A stretch of 64,000 nucleotides of DNA. Origin: Physcia stellaris. Lineage: Eukaryota; Ascomycota; Lecanoromycetes; Caliciales; Physciaceae. Numbering within the stretch: position 1 is the stretch's first letter; the number at the start of each line of letters is the position of its first letter. Position numbers and translations under genes: made by a program. The stretch spans positions 496,001-560,000 of the forward strand of contig JABSSW010000017.1 in assembly GCA_018902385.1 (NCBI GenBank), written 5' to 3'. Positions 22,061 through 33,744 of this stretch are shown one piece after another. A model generated the notes under the pieces. The model had not been told where the DNA came from and ran no database searches. It saw only the letters and a program-made list of their open reading frames with translations.

Positions 22061-23548
22061 TTCGCAGGGCGCGAAGCTACGTGGTGGAATTTCTACTTTC
22101 TGTCCCAATGTACTCGGAAACTTGCTGTCGAAGTGCAGAATTTGAAGGATGCGGTCGCTTAGATTGCGACCGACGTGGTATGCTGGTATCCCACTTGCGA
22201 TGCCGGTGGCACTACTCCAGATTCTACCGAACAGATGGAGGGACAAGGAGGTATATGGTATAAAGGACCCCAGTCAGCGACCGATATCGATCTTGAAAAA
22301 CGAGATGCAGCCAGGTGCTACTAATTATAAATGTCCAGATGTTTGTGTTTCTTCCCTCGGCGCCGGAAATCCCAGCCCACTTTTGACCCTTGCCAAATCG
22401 ACTAGTGACAGTCTTGCCCCGTTCTGGACCGCTAAGTTCCCAGGCGAAACCACCAGACGAATCCTTCTGCAGGAAGCCTTAGCTAATCATTATAAATAGA
22501 GCTCGAAGGAGTCGATGAAAGGCTGGTCGGCGCTGTTTCAGGCTACAAAAATGCCTATAAACATCCCAAATATGGAGAGACTGACACTAAATCTCCTAAA
22601 TTGGGAGAAAGGACACCTTTCGATCTTTGATGCACGAGATGGAAAGTGGAGTAATTGGCCCCTTTCTGGCTTGATTTGTCCGCGACTGAACAGTTCCTCT
22701 TGGGATTGTTCCTCGTCGGTGTGCTCAACATCCATCACAGAGACGGTTTGTAGAGAACGTGGGCTTGAGCAGTGTCGTCAACGTGAACTAATATCAGAAC
22801 ATGCGACAGGTTTCTTGGCCGGTCTTGTCTGCCGGTCTGCCACCAACGCTTTCCGCACTAAATAGAAAGTCGAGCATAAGGTAGGCTGAACGCCGTTGTG
22901 GCTCTCCCAGAACCATGGATTGATTCTTGCTGTGCTACAGACGTGATCCTAAGTTCACCTGTGTTCTATCAAGCAATAAAAGCCAAAAGCTCACGAAATT
23001 GTCCTCTCAATCTCAATTGCTCTAAACATAACCGTGGGTGATTGAGTGCCGAGCCGTGGCTGCATGACGATCTCTGCCACTTTCGTTCCCGTGGATATTT
23101 GGTTACGCCTTCGCTCCCCTTTTCAAATTTGTGTGCGTGCAGATCTCTTCGTGGAATTATTAGATATGCTTTTACTAGCTTGCGGCTCCCCATCTACCGC
23201 CGATGCATACAGATGCACACCGATGATGCATAACCATCCAAGAAGACGCATGATGCACGTCAGGAACGGGAACATGACTCTACTGTCGTCGTCTCTGGAA
23301 GGATGAAACCTATCTCTTATTATCTAAAGTCACAATCCTACTCAGATATCCGAAAGATGAACCGTCGATTTAAGCGACAGCAATTAAAATCGAACAGCAG
23401 TCTGATTCGGCATACTGACTTCGTCTTCTGCGCACGACGTGTTCAAACAATCATTCAGGTCTCCGTTATGGAAGACTGTTATCATTACGAGAAGCAATGT
23501 TTCATCGAGTCTGGCTTTCATCCAATGACATTTTCTTCCGCTTATTGA
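22061..23548. other. upstream region of rlmA, 1.5 kb
   Basis: It probably contains the rlmA promoter and long 5' leader. Open frames here (for example 22515-22865 plus, 23042-23306 plus) are short, overlapping and unrecognised. Confidence 0.4.
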
Positions 23549-24316
23549 TTATGTCTTTAGGGCATCGTGGCCCCAGTTTTTCAATGACTTGTAACTTTTG
23601 CTGTCTGTATTCTGCTTGGCTTTCTCCTCTTGCGCCAGATGCCTCTGCTCATCGAAACGATCAGTCATGCCATATATATAGAAGGACAGAGAGTCGCAAG
23701 ATGCGAAAGCCTTTAACGCTTTGAAATGTTGGAGTACCTCTTCTTTGAAATCTCCTCGCCCAGGTACGGATACGGCAATGAGATCTCAAGTATGACAATC
23801 AACATCTCTTTTGAGTAGCCTTGCTGATGGACGCAGATGACAAGCTAATTTGAAAAAAATGGGCAACATCTTTGTAATCAATGAAACAGCATGAGTGAAC
23901 CACATACCTTACAATAACTGACCACCTTTCTCATATGAGCAAGGTCGTCATCCTCGTACTTCTCAGGGTCCTTGCTTGGATTACGATTCAATATGTCAAT
24001 AATTTTACGACCGCTGGTACGACGTGTCAACGGGTCACAACGATATCTCAACAGTCAGGGCGTTTACCTTTCGTGACCGACAGTCTCGCCTGATCCGTCG
24101 TCTTTGCTCCAGCCTGACGATTCCGAATGCTCTTCCTTAAGCCAGGCTTCGAGCTCATCGGATGTCATGTTGACTACATCGTTGAACTCCCTAATAACTT
24201 GTCGGTTGTAGCAAAAGACGATTTTGCAAGAAGAGAACGACTTTGAAGAGCCTTTGCAGAACGCATTGGGCAAGATAATTTACCTACTGGATGACAGTCT
24301 CATTATCCTTTACCAT
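23549..24316 (-). CDS. small DUF3140-like protein
   Basis: Four exons (24316-24288, 24190-24068, 24013-23908, 23644-23549) with introns of 97, 54 and 263 bp close in frame to 117 residues. The product begins MVKDNETVIQEFNDVVNMTS and continues with DELEAWLKEEHSESSGW, SGRKIIDILNRNPSKDPEKY, AHMRKVVSYCKRHLAQEEKA and SKSYKSLKNWGHDALKT. I recognise this as the small DUF3140-type family found in bacteria and fungi, whose function is not established. It is all helix and charge, without signal peptide or membrane span. The exon cores match the family across every junction, which supports the splicing. The 263-bp last intron is long for this window. It lies upstream of rlmA on the same strand. Confidence 0.85.
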
Positions 24317-25839
24317 AGTGGCCGTGACAGATATCAAGTGATCGATAACGGTTGGCTAATTTCCGCGTACTAGTGCTCGTACTGCATGAAGATGGAAGAG
24401 ATGTGAATATCTCTCGTCGCATGCGAATGTCCCACGGCCCTATGACATCACCACTCCTAGCTATCCATAAGTTTACTTTATCCACACAAAGCGAACCAAT
24501 TGAGGGCTAGTCAAAGCAGATCTAGGGAATATCTATGCATCCTAAATGGCTGCTATTGCTTTATTAATTGTAAGGGTTCATCTAGGGGTTGGTATAGGAG
24601 TACGAGGCTGATGAAATTGCTCGGCCTTTTCGAGTCATTAACGCTATCGTTCTGCTCCATAGCGGTAGGATACGTTCCAATTTAGAGGGTGGATACCATA
24701 GAATAAGAAAGGTGCTGCGATGCCTGAGGCTTCTGTTGCTTTCCGGGGCAAACCCGAAGCACCTTGAGGACGACAAGCACCAAGAGCGGTGTCCTTTCTG
24801 CTCAAGGATATCAATCCAATTATTAAGGCAAAGCGCATTACGGGTATCTGTGCATTGTCCCGTCGGTACTCGCAGGCTGACGACATATGGCCCATCCAAT
24901 GCTATGGATATGGACATTGCCAGAGCTATGTCTGCCAACTACGCAAAGCTCAGTCCCATCGGTAGGATCGAGGTAGCCTCGCCATTCAGGACAGATGAGA
25001 AAGCCTTCCCGAGGCAGTCAAACCTGGAATTGGAAGCGAAAAGGACAGATGCTTCATCAAATCATCAGGGTCTTCTGAGAAGCTTCATGAACGGTCTGCG
25101 GAGACCCGAAAAAAGCTCCGAGCGGCCGGGCTTGGCGAGAATCGAGATTGTGTGAGCCGCATCTCAATTCGGGATATGTTTGAAATTGATTCAAATTAAG
25201 CACGTTGCTCCCGTTGAGATGAAGTCTACTGTATTCTCAATGTGCTGGCATACGTCAACGAACAGTAGTGATATTCCTCGCGATAATGAAAAGGGGTGGG
25301 GGTCCTATCTAAGACTACATACTCCGTACTACGGAAAGGTGCAGGACCACTTAGCGAAGTGGGTGCTACCAGTCGCGCTAAGATCGCGTTACAACGGCTT
25401 TAATTTATTTAATTTACTCCTGATCATACACTTGTGTACCAGAATTAATTTACTTTTATGCTCTCCTGGACAAAGCTTTTTGAAACCACTGTCTATTCCT
25501 CTCCCTTTCTACAGCCCTGTTAAGCTCACCTACCCGTGTTGATGGCTTGCCCCGCTACTGACATTATCCTTGTGTGAGATCGAGTACTTGATCGGCACAC
25601 AATGCGCTGTCACATCACCCCTATTTTAATATCTATCTGCAGCTTGATCCCGCGGTGATCTACGCCATCCACCTCGCGTCTACCCCACGGCGCATTGACT
25701 TGAGCCGCGTCACAACTTGACGAATTGATACCCATCACTACTGACCGGCTACACGCTCACTTCGAGGCCGGCCGTCTTTGGCTGCTGGTCGAGGTTTACC
25801 CGGTCGCTGCTCGAGACCTCGAGGACAGACACGTACATA
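24317..25839. other. 1.5-kb spacer between divergent genes
   Basis: It holds the promoters of the DUF3140-like gene (minus) and Msb1 (plus). The open frame at 24712-25155 (plus) is unrecognised. A short ACTCCGTA-type word at about 25322 resembles the MITE terminus, but I find no matching partner. Confidence 0.4.
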
Positions 25840-28800
25840 ATGCCTTTTTTCTCGAGGGTGTTCAAAAAGGACAAGGAGAGGGATCCCACTCGCGCCAAGG
25901 TCAAGTCGAAAAAACTTACAGAGCAGGGCAGCCCAGCTCCTGCGGTACCACCAAAGCCCCGTTGGGCAGATGCCTGGTCAAGAAAAGATGTGGAACCCGA
26001 GGAAGTCCAGGAGCTGCTTCGAGGCTGCACCTTCGAGCTTAAATCTAGAGGTGCGCAACATAACCAACTACAATCGTATTGTTAAGTGGCTAACATATCC
26101 AGGCCTTGACATACCTTTTCTACTACTCCCCTTCCGACCGGCCTCGGACCCTAGTGCAGCGAGGACTTTCATACGGAACTTCTTTGATGAGGACAGGGAG
26201 CTCAAAGGCGAGCGGCTTAACCAAGAGCTCATGCTCACGGAGCCAATGGTGAGACAAGACACCCGCTTTGAAACAAATCAAGCTGAGACCACCAGGTTCT
26301 TGGAAGTGTCATGAAATGGTGCTGGAGCAGGCTTGCTGGTGGCGTGGTCACTTGGGAGGCGTATGAGCTCTTTCGTATTGGCGAACAAGGTATGGCAGCG
26401 TCCTACTGTATAAGACTTGAGGATTGATGACTATAGACTCCGACATGGCTCGTGACGCCTTCGCTACATTCATACCAATCAGCGTCGAGTCAGATGCACG
26501 GACAAAGATCATCTTCGACTTCTTTGATCTCATGGCTGCTGTAGCTGCTCACGGCAAAACAAACGGTATGAGCGGGGGAAAGCTATCTAGATTGGCTGGA
26601 TGGTGGGCATTTGAACATGTCGATTCTGGCACTGGGTTCGATGGAGGGTATAGGTCATGGACAAGGTGCGCTCCACCCTACGTATGGAAAAATCGACTAA
26701 CCCATGGTTTAGTGCTGCCGATGCCACGAGTCATCTATTCTTTGCTTACCTACGGTCACTATCACCAGATTCGGTTCGCGGAGTCAATGGGATATCTACA
26801 TTACCGATCTCACTGCAAAATCTCGTCCAAGCTACCGATTATCCGCCAGTGCAACCACCAATGAATGCAACTTCGAAAGTCGTAATGATTGTAGATTCAG
26901 TGTCACCGACTCCATTTGCTTTATTGCGCCGTGCCAAGCACTTCGAGTACAGAGATGACGATGAGGCCCTCCAACAATTTTCAGACCACGCCGACCCTGT
27001 TCAGGCCCTGACCGAAGAATGTCGAAGAGTGCTTAAAAGTATTTCTTCCACCAATCAGTCAACAGTGTCCACCTCCAAAGCCTCCACGAGCCTGCCTGAT
27101 GCGTCGTGGTCACGATTTGAGGATATTGGGTTTGGGGGTATTGGGGAATACTCCGATAACGAGGATGAAGCCGATGGCTCCGCTTTCGGCAAGAAACGAA
27201 AGATACCAGAGGGCGTGAGATCTACACCACGATCCAAAACTCATGATCACGGAAGGCCTACCACTCCGTCGTGGGCCGACTTCCTATCCTCCGGATTCAC
27301 TGATGAAGCTAGCAGTCCTGGGCCTGCGCCCCTCCTCCTGCCTCCAGAGAAACAGCTCCCCCCTCTCATCGAGTCAAAACGAGGCCATAGCTCGCAGTCC
27401 CATCGACGAACGGACGATGCAGAGCTTGAGCCCGGCGAGCTTGCGAGCATTAATGCTATCAATATTGAGGATGCTTTTTGGTGGGTCTGGATCAGTAGTC
27501 TTGCCGGCGAGGAGCCCACGGAACGCAAGGGAGTATTCGGTCGCTGCGCACTAATCGAGACTAGCATACGTGGTAGTACTTGGCTGGTTATCGAGGAAAT
27601 GGTCAAAGGTGCTGCTCCTGAGCCAGAAGTTGGAGCTTACATCGCAGAGAAAAAGAGTCGATTTGGATTCAGCAAAAAGAGCCGTCTACAACGATCGATT
27701 ACTAAGAGGGGTCCTCCTCCCAAAACGGAGCCATATCCACGGAGTACCCAAGCTTCGCCATTGAGCAAGAGCAGTCTTGGTACTGATCAACACGCACGGA
27801 TACAGGCTGCTGCCGCCGCTTTGCAGCAGAAGCACAAGCAGCAGGATGATGAGAATCCGACGTCCCCACGCAGAGCTGGTAACAGAGATGTCTTGCCATC
27901 GAAAACCAATAGCGTCTTTACTCTTCAGCCTGTTATCATGAGCGAGGCAGCGCCCGCCATGCAATGGGCCAACAAGTACGACAAGAATGCCGTTAGGGCA
28001 GCTTACCTTGGCAATGATTTTACTGGGAAAGGATCTGCAAAGGAACCGGCGCCCAACGGTCTGACTACAGCAACAAACGGATCGATTACGCCTGTCACCA
28101 AGGAAATTCCTCGATCTGGATCATACAACTTTCCAAAACAAGATGGACTACCCCGAGATAATTCGGATCTTTCGCAGGAGAGAGATCTGCCGGCCCTACC
28201 ACCGGAGACGCCCAAAGAACAATCTCACTTGTTCTCGAATGGCCAGCAATTAGTACCGAATCCCCCTCTGCCAGAAAACACGGCCCCACCACTACCCTCC
28301 TCTGCCGGTATACACCCTTCAGAACGGGATGTCAATGAGGCATCTGAAGTTCCTTTGCCTGAAAATCAGTCCCTGCATGAGAGTACGTCTCGACAGAATG
28401 GGCTTACTATGACCCCGACTCACGATCATGAAACTAATATCCTGACACCACCGTCTTCTCCTGAGAGCAGAAAGGCGAATAAGCTGAAAAAGAACAATCG
28501 TGGTGGTTTCAAGGGCTTCTTCAGCAAAAATCTCTGCCACCGGCTCCGCAGCAGCCCATTGCTAGTGAGGCTGTGGCTGCCGCTCGCGCTGCGTATCCTG
28601 GTCCTACAATGAAGCCCAACTATACATCGTCGCAGACTACTTTAGGGCGTCGCCTCTCTAAAATGAGAAAGTCGCCTGCTGCCAACCCATATCCTACACC
28701 AGCCATGCCGCCTGCACCAGAGGAGCAGAGGGAGATGCAGTACAGCCCGGAAAAGGACTTTGAGGAGTCTCAGCCGAACTTGAGTCCTGTCGACATCGGC

Positions 28801-29331
28801 GAACAGCAGTACGCCAACCAAGAATTCGACAACCTCCATGAAGGCCACCGCGCAGTCGAACAACAATATCCAGAGCAGAGATATATTGACCTTGAGCATG
28901 AGGACGATGGGCAGCATCAACCGGTGCATAGATTCGATCAGGGACCAATGAGTGATGAGCCAGCTTTCGTCCCCGAGGACTCTCCCGAGCAACCTGCTAC
29001 CCCTGCCCGCCCGGAGTCTGAAGTCAGTTCACTATCTGAAGGGGAGCAATCTCCATCGCCTCCCATAAGAGATCGCTGGGCGCAAATCAGAAAGAACGCT
29101 GCTGAGCGTTCGGCTGCAAGGCAAAGCGAGGAGCAGTCGAGACCGAGTCAAGCAAAGGAAACAGACGATGGGGAGAGTGATGTGGCGGAGGAAGAAAGTG
29201 AGTTTCCCACCTTCTTCGTGAGGGTGTCGCTAACAGAATTAGCAATCGAGTCCAGAGTCGCCCGCATCAAGGCTCGTGTTGCTGAGTTGACCGGGCAAAA
29301 CATGGCGGCGTCGGCTGGACGCCCTGTCTAA
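25840..29331 (+). CDS. Msb1/Mug8-family Rho-signalling protein, apparent 1-base frameshift
   Basis: Six exons: 25840-26050, 26103-26248, 26296-26389, 26437-26665, 26713-29197 and 29243-29331. The N-terminal 450 residues fit the Msb1/Mug8 domain (related to RhoGAP folds): MPFFSRVFKKDKERD, LDIPFLLLPFRPASDPSAAR, VMKWCWSRLAGGVVTWEAYE, and the HVDSGTGFDGGY block. The rest is Pro/Ser-rich and disordered, ending in a short coiled-coil-like segment (ESRVARIKARVAELTG). Msb1 acts with Cdc42/Rho1 and the cell integrity pathway at growth sites. Near 28526-28530 (five A) the frame jumps: upstream reads GGFKGFFSK, downstream LPPAPQQPIASEAV continues in another frame. No GT-AG intron fits. The exon total is one base short of a multiple of three, so one missing base would account for it. 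A sequencing or assembly slip is more likely than a dead gene. Confidence 0.85.
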
Positions 29332-30025
29332 TGTCGATGTCCCTCAGCGACTGTGCGATAACTTCTCCCGGATTGGAGCTGATCCCAATCATTTATTGCT
29401 ACGAGCTTTTCTTTCTGTTTCTTTTCGTTCGAGATACCCTGAGCCCGCTTATACCCCTTGAAATTGATACCATCTGCTGCGATTGATTGAGGATTTTGAT
29501 GCGAGCGGGGTGTTGGCATGGCTGAGCGCTTTCATATTTCTTGCCCGATCCAGGGATAATAATGTAATAAAGATGGGGACAAGGGGTCCGTTGCTGAGCG
29601 ACGGGCTCGCCGCTTTGTTAATTAGAGGATGCGATTCAATTGAGAACACAGTATCAAGCTTCAGCGAGAGGGTGTAATATCGCAGCGGAGAGCACGGTGT
29701 CATTAATTCGCTTGATTGATTGCGACCAGTCAAACTACTTGCAGTCGACGCCATAGCTGCCCGCAAGATTGGGCGACCTGTGGCAAAGGTTTACAAGCAA
29801 TATCGTGTGTACTCCGCAACTGTTCCTGATACATTAGACACCCTCTTCAAACCTAAGTCATGGCTTGTAGCGAGTATTGTACGAGCCTGAGTGAGACTTG
29901 AAGCTGAACTTATCATCTGTATGAGGATTCACCTTAAGTAGGGTTGAAAATGACGCGCAATTAAGCTGAGCATTTCAATATTGGAATATTAATGAAAATA
30001 TGCCGGAAAACGCTCAACCAATTCA
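29332..30025. other. spacer between Msb1 and tRNA-Lys
   Basis: This is 0.7 kb, A/T-rich just before the tRNA. Only short unrecognised frames are present. Confidence 0.45.
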
Positions 30026-30106
30026 GCCGGGGTAGCTCAATCGGTAGAGCGTGTGGCTCTTATGGAGATAACCTCAAGGTCGCGGGTTCGAGCCCCGCCT
30101 TCGGCT
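30026..30106 (+). tRNA. tRNA-Lys (anticodon CTT) with 8-nt intron
   Basis: The acceptor stem GCCGGGG pairs with CTTCGGC (two G-U pairs). The D arm is GCTC...GAGC and the T arm GCGGG-TTCGAGC-CCCGC. The anticodon loop reads CTCTTA, then an intron of about 8 nt (TGGAGATA), then A. The anticodon stem TGTGG/CCTCA has one T-T mismatch at its middle pair. Box A (TAGCTCAATCGG) and box B (GGTTCGAGCCC) promoters are intact. The whole gene is 81 bp including the discriminator base. Confidence 0.87.
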
Positions 30107-31522
30107 TATTGCGCTTTGATTTTGACTTTTTAGAAGTTCTGATTATTGCTTCGACAGGCTAACCGCTATATAGACATTTTTGCTTCGTGGTGGCTGAAAG
30201 AGGCTTGCTTAGCCAGCTCCTGGTGGCTTCTGTCGTCACGCCAAGCCGCTGACTCATCCACTTACTAGCGGAGCTCCGAGCCTCCACAATTTGTGGCTTT
30301 ATGTCCGATGTCGACAAAACCGCCCATACATTCAAGCTGCTAACTATCACCTCTAGATCTTGACGGTAGCTAAATTTATGTAGCTAGCGTTGTCTCTCCC
30401 AGCAAGCCCAGGCTTGAAAGGTCCATCTTTTCGGCGATGACGCGTAGGAAGACAAAGCTCACACGGAAGATAGAGATAGAGATGTGCTTGCAATGCATGT
30501 CTACATCGGTCATACGCTTGGCACTGTGCAGCTTGCACCTGCGGATGCTGTCAATATTGTTGTAGCAGATATAGTTTGAAAACGATTTGCGAAACGACTT
30601 AAAGATACTTAGAGGGAGCTGCTGTCAAGGAGAAAAGATCGACGATCCTCGCAGTAGCGAGGCCAGATGCTTGAAGCATTTGGAATAAATACATCCTAGG
30701 ACAAGAGTTCCGTAGCGGACGATTGCGATGATGCCTCTATATCGCCTTTACCGCAAACCAGGCCGAGATGATTTACATTTCAACAAAGTATCTTGAGGCA
30801 GCAGAATATATCATGAAAAAGGCCTGGGGACTAGGTCTGTACATCGTCACTGAACAAGGAGGAGAAGGTGCTTACATCGAGCTCCTCAAATGCTTTTTGT
30901 TGACTAGGTGATTAGGCGAAAAATTCTTCTTGCATGATCTATTACATCGACTGTTGCAAGATGAAAAGCCTTTCTGATGGAAAAAGCATGAGCAAGGACT
31001 TTTCCTGTTGTTCTGCGAACGGATGTATACAATGTCCAAGACAGATATTCTGAGTGTCTGAAGCAATAAGGTCCTTACTTGTGCTTGCTGATTCCAAGAA
31101 CTCTCTCAGAACGTAGTGTATTCTCTTCGATGGATCACGTAATAACGCTCGGAACGAGCTTTATTGACTTTCGAGGCTATCGAAGCGTTGGAATATGTCG
31201 AACACTGGGTCGGTATTTTCACGGACAAGGAAATCAACCCCGGACTGGCTTTGGCCGAAGAAGTGGAGGGGGCCTGCAGGCAGGACTAAACCATACACCG
31301 CTGCAAAGACCCCAGATTCGAGCGAATGACGTCAAATGGGCTGATTGCTACATCATGAAGGTTTTACAGGGGATCGGGAAGACGAGCAGGGCCATTTGTA
31401 TGTCGTGGTGCGGTGCGGTACGGACCTTTCGTGGTACGGTACCCTATAAAAAGCCGTGGTGCACCATTTCTCATGTTTCTCGCTTTGTTTCCCCTGCACA
31501 CTCCTCATATTTCGTCTCAATA
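30107..31522. other. 1.4-kb spacer, no supported gene
   Basis: Short frames only. A protein-like stretch at about 31172-31290 on the plus strand (ALEYVEHWVGIFTDKEINPG) stops quickly and has no recognised family. Confidence 0.35.
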
Positions 31523-31665
31523 GAAATCAGGTTGGCCGACTTCGGAACTACGAACAGGATTGATATCATGGAAATGCGCGGGGAACTCAGTCAAAATTTC
31601 GTTCAACAAAAAAGACGTGAAAATCCGGTTGGCCGACTTCGGAATCATTGGTAGGCTTAGGTACA
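31523..31665 (+). other. duplicated kinase-like LADFG segment, probable gene debris
   Basis: Two direct copies of a stretch of about 23 bp (GGTTGGCCGACTTCGGAA core, at about 31530-31548 and 31627-31644) each translate to IRLADFG, the form of the kinase DFG motif in fungal SRPK-like kinases. No HRD motif, P-loop or other kinase block is found nearby in frame. This could be a fragment of a decayed kinase gene or coincidence. Confidence 0.25.
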
Positions 31666-31770
31666 TAGTACCTCTCGAAGCGTTTCGAAATCGAGAAATC
31701 CATCTCAAAAGCCGACTGCTGCACGGAAGCCTCTATTCACTCCTCCCCAGTCATGCTGGGCCGATCAAAG

Positions 31771-31920
31771 CGAGCACATCCATCTGAATAACGGAGCGAT
31801 CCATTTGGGCCTAACCATCGATCTGAACAACGGAGTGAGCCATTGGACATAACGATCGATCTGAACAACGGGATGATTCATTGGGCATAGCGAGCACACA
31901 AATCTGGACAACGAGCGGAC
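31771..31920. repeat. 38-bp tandem repeat, about 3.6 copies
   Basis: Successive units share ATCTGAAYAACGGAG, then a CATTKGG word. Units begin at about 31777, 31815, 31853 and 31891. The copies are diverged (roughly 70-85 percent alike by eye). The repeat is open on the minus strand, but I do not regard it as coding. Confidence 0.7.
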
Positions 31921-32610
31921 AGCGTCTACTTCCAGCAAATTCAGAATGAAGTCGTGATGGTTACCAGTACAGGGACCGCCCCCTTTTGGTAGATGGCGTC
32001 CCGGGTTAGGTACTCGTACATCGAGCCCTACTGGAACGACCTCCAGGAGTCCAGGAGTGCCCCAAGAGATCAATTTCGCCTCGCGAGCAGAATTCAAACA
32101 TACGCCAGCATGGGAAGAAGCCTGCCAGCAGCTCGTCTCTCTCAGTCGACACAGCCTAATCAACGTGCGAAGCCAAAGGGAAGCCAGCTGGTGCCCGTCC
32201 GCTCCGCTTGTTTCGCCGTGCTTTACCTCTTCGAACATTCATTGAAGGACACCAAGAAATCTCTATACAGACTCATGCAGCACCCACCACATCAGAGAGC
32301 TCTGGTTTTCGACTTTTGCATTCGAATACTGATGCCAAATCACTATAAGGTGTTTGGCGTGCAGTGTGACTCAACAGCCCGCTCAACAATACCCGTTGAC
32401 TACACCTTTTGAAACCTACATCCTGGTTCCGAGACTCAACAAAGAATCTTCAATACATCACTAGATTGCTGAACGCCGCCTTTCAGTCTGCGGACCTCGC
32501 AAAGGCTGCTGCACAAATCAGCATTGGACGGGTTGCCCCGGAACCTTGTTCCCAACAACGACTCAGACTCACTAGAGTATTTAGATGGACAAAATGCCGC
32601 CTTTCTCTGC
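31921..32610. other. upstream region of the F-box-like gene
   Basis: It probably contains the promoter and the unresolved first exon(s) of the F-box-like gene. A plus-strand run at about 32500-32610 reads protein-like (LDGLPRNLVPNNDSDSLEYL) in a different frame from the main exon and may be an upstream exon. Confidence 0.35.
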
Positions 32611-33744
32611 TAGATAATCTGCTTGACCACAACCATTGCAAATACAGAATTTCCTCAAGGCAAAATTACCGCCCAGATTTTCCACATATCAGGTCAGCAT
32701 GAAGGCTATCTTTCAAACCATTTCTCTCGCACAGACCGCAGAGCACAGGAACCGGCAAGAATTATCGCAAAACGTGTTGCTGAGCTCACTGAAGCTCAAA
32801 GCCCGTCGCCTTCTGAGAGTCACCTTGACAACGACGTTCCTCCACCAAGGTACCCTGACAGCCGGCTCGCACAGCTACCAGAGACCATCATACTGCGTAT
32901 CTCAGCAATGCTAGGTGTCGTATCCCAACGTTGTTTGAAATACACCAATAGATACTTCATGAACTTGATCAAAACTGGGGATACACGAGCTTTGCGTTGC
33001 CTCAAAGGGCGTGTTTTGTCTCTTCTTGAAGTGGATCTATTAGCTCGGGGCCAGCCATTGCCTGATCGCCTCTCCTGCGTGTTTTGCAAATGCGCCCACC
33101 CAAGAGAAGATTTTGGAGTCCGTGGGAAAAATGCTGGTTATGGAATCGAACACCTTAGGATTCTTGAGCGCTGTAATCCAACAATGCGCTACTGTTGGCG
33201 CCATATTCCGAAAAGGCTTCATTACATATCCAACGATGAAACCTCTGGTCTCAGTAGCTATGAGTCAACATTATCATCGATAGAACGATGGGTGAGCGTT
33301 TGGAGGCGTGCCTGCGTCCACTGTGGCACTCGACAGGGTCAAGAAAATAAGGGCAAATCTGTATGTCTGGTCTGTCCCACAAAGTGTCCAATCTGTGACT
33401 CCGCCGAGCTCATGGAATTCGAAAGACACGGACCTCGACGGCCGTTGGAAAGCTATACGAAAATCCGGTTCGTCAGAAGGTGGTGCACGGGCTTTGCGCT
33501 CGAGCTTCGCGACCTGAATGGCATTTCTATTCCGACCATGGCTATGTCCGCACAGATGAGGACTTGGTCGGATAAGTGGCCCATACTTGAGCGTTTGGAC
33601 TATCTTCGCCTCAGCAGATTCCTGCTCAAGGAAAGTGAGCGACGATTTCCTTTGTATAGCGTTGTCGAATCTGAAAACTTCAGCCTGGCACCCCTCGCGT
33701 GCGCATCATACCTGGAGGCTTTTTCCACCCTTGCAAATTGGTGA
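32611..33744 (+). CDS. F-box-like protein with Cys-rich segment, 5' end unresolved
   Basis: The main open frame runs from a splice-acceptor-like TAG at 32610 to the stop at 33744. There is no ATG before the F-box, so a start exon must lie upstream. A possible intron (about 32695-32742, TCAG/GTCAGC to CGCACAG) keeps frame. The segment DSRLAQLPETIILRISAMLG, followed by CLKYTNRYFMNLI, fits an F-box: a Skp1-binding motif that recruits targets to SCF ubiquitin ligases. It is followed by CVFCKCAHPREDF and further Cys/His pairs, an arrangement common in lineage-expanded ascomycete F-box proteins of unknown target. Later cysteines (CVHCGTRQGQ, CLVCPTKCPIC) suggest zinc binding. The gene is real; its start is unknown. 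Confidence 0.65.

Noticed and set aside
25318-25345. Possible second MITE end (ACTCCGTACTACGGA)
   Set aside because: Only a short word is shared with the MITE terminus and no inverted partner lies within 1 kb.
31765-32238. 157-residue minus-strand frame
   Set aside because: Its C-terminal third is the 38-bp tandem repeat read through, and the rest is unrecognised; not supported as a gene.
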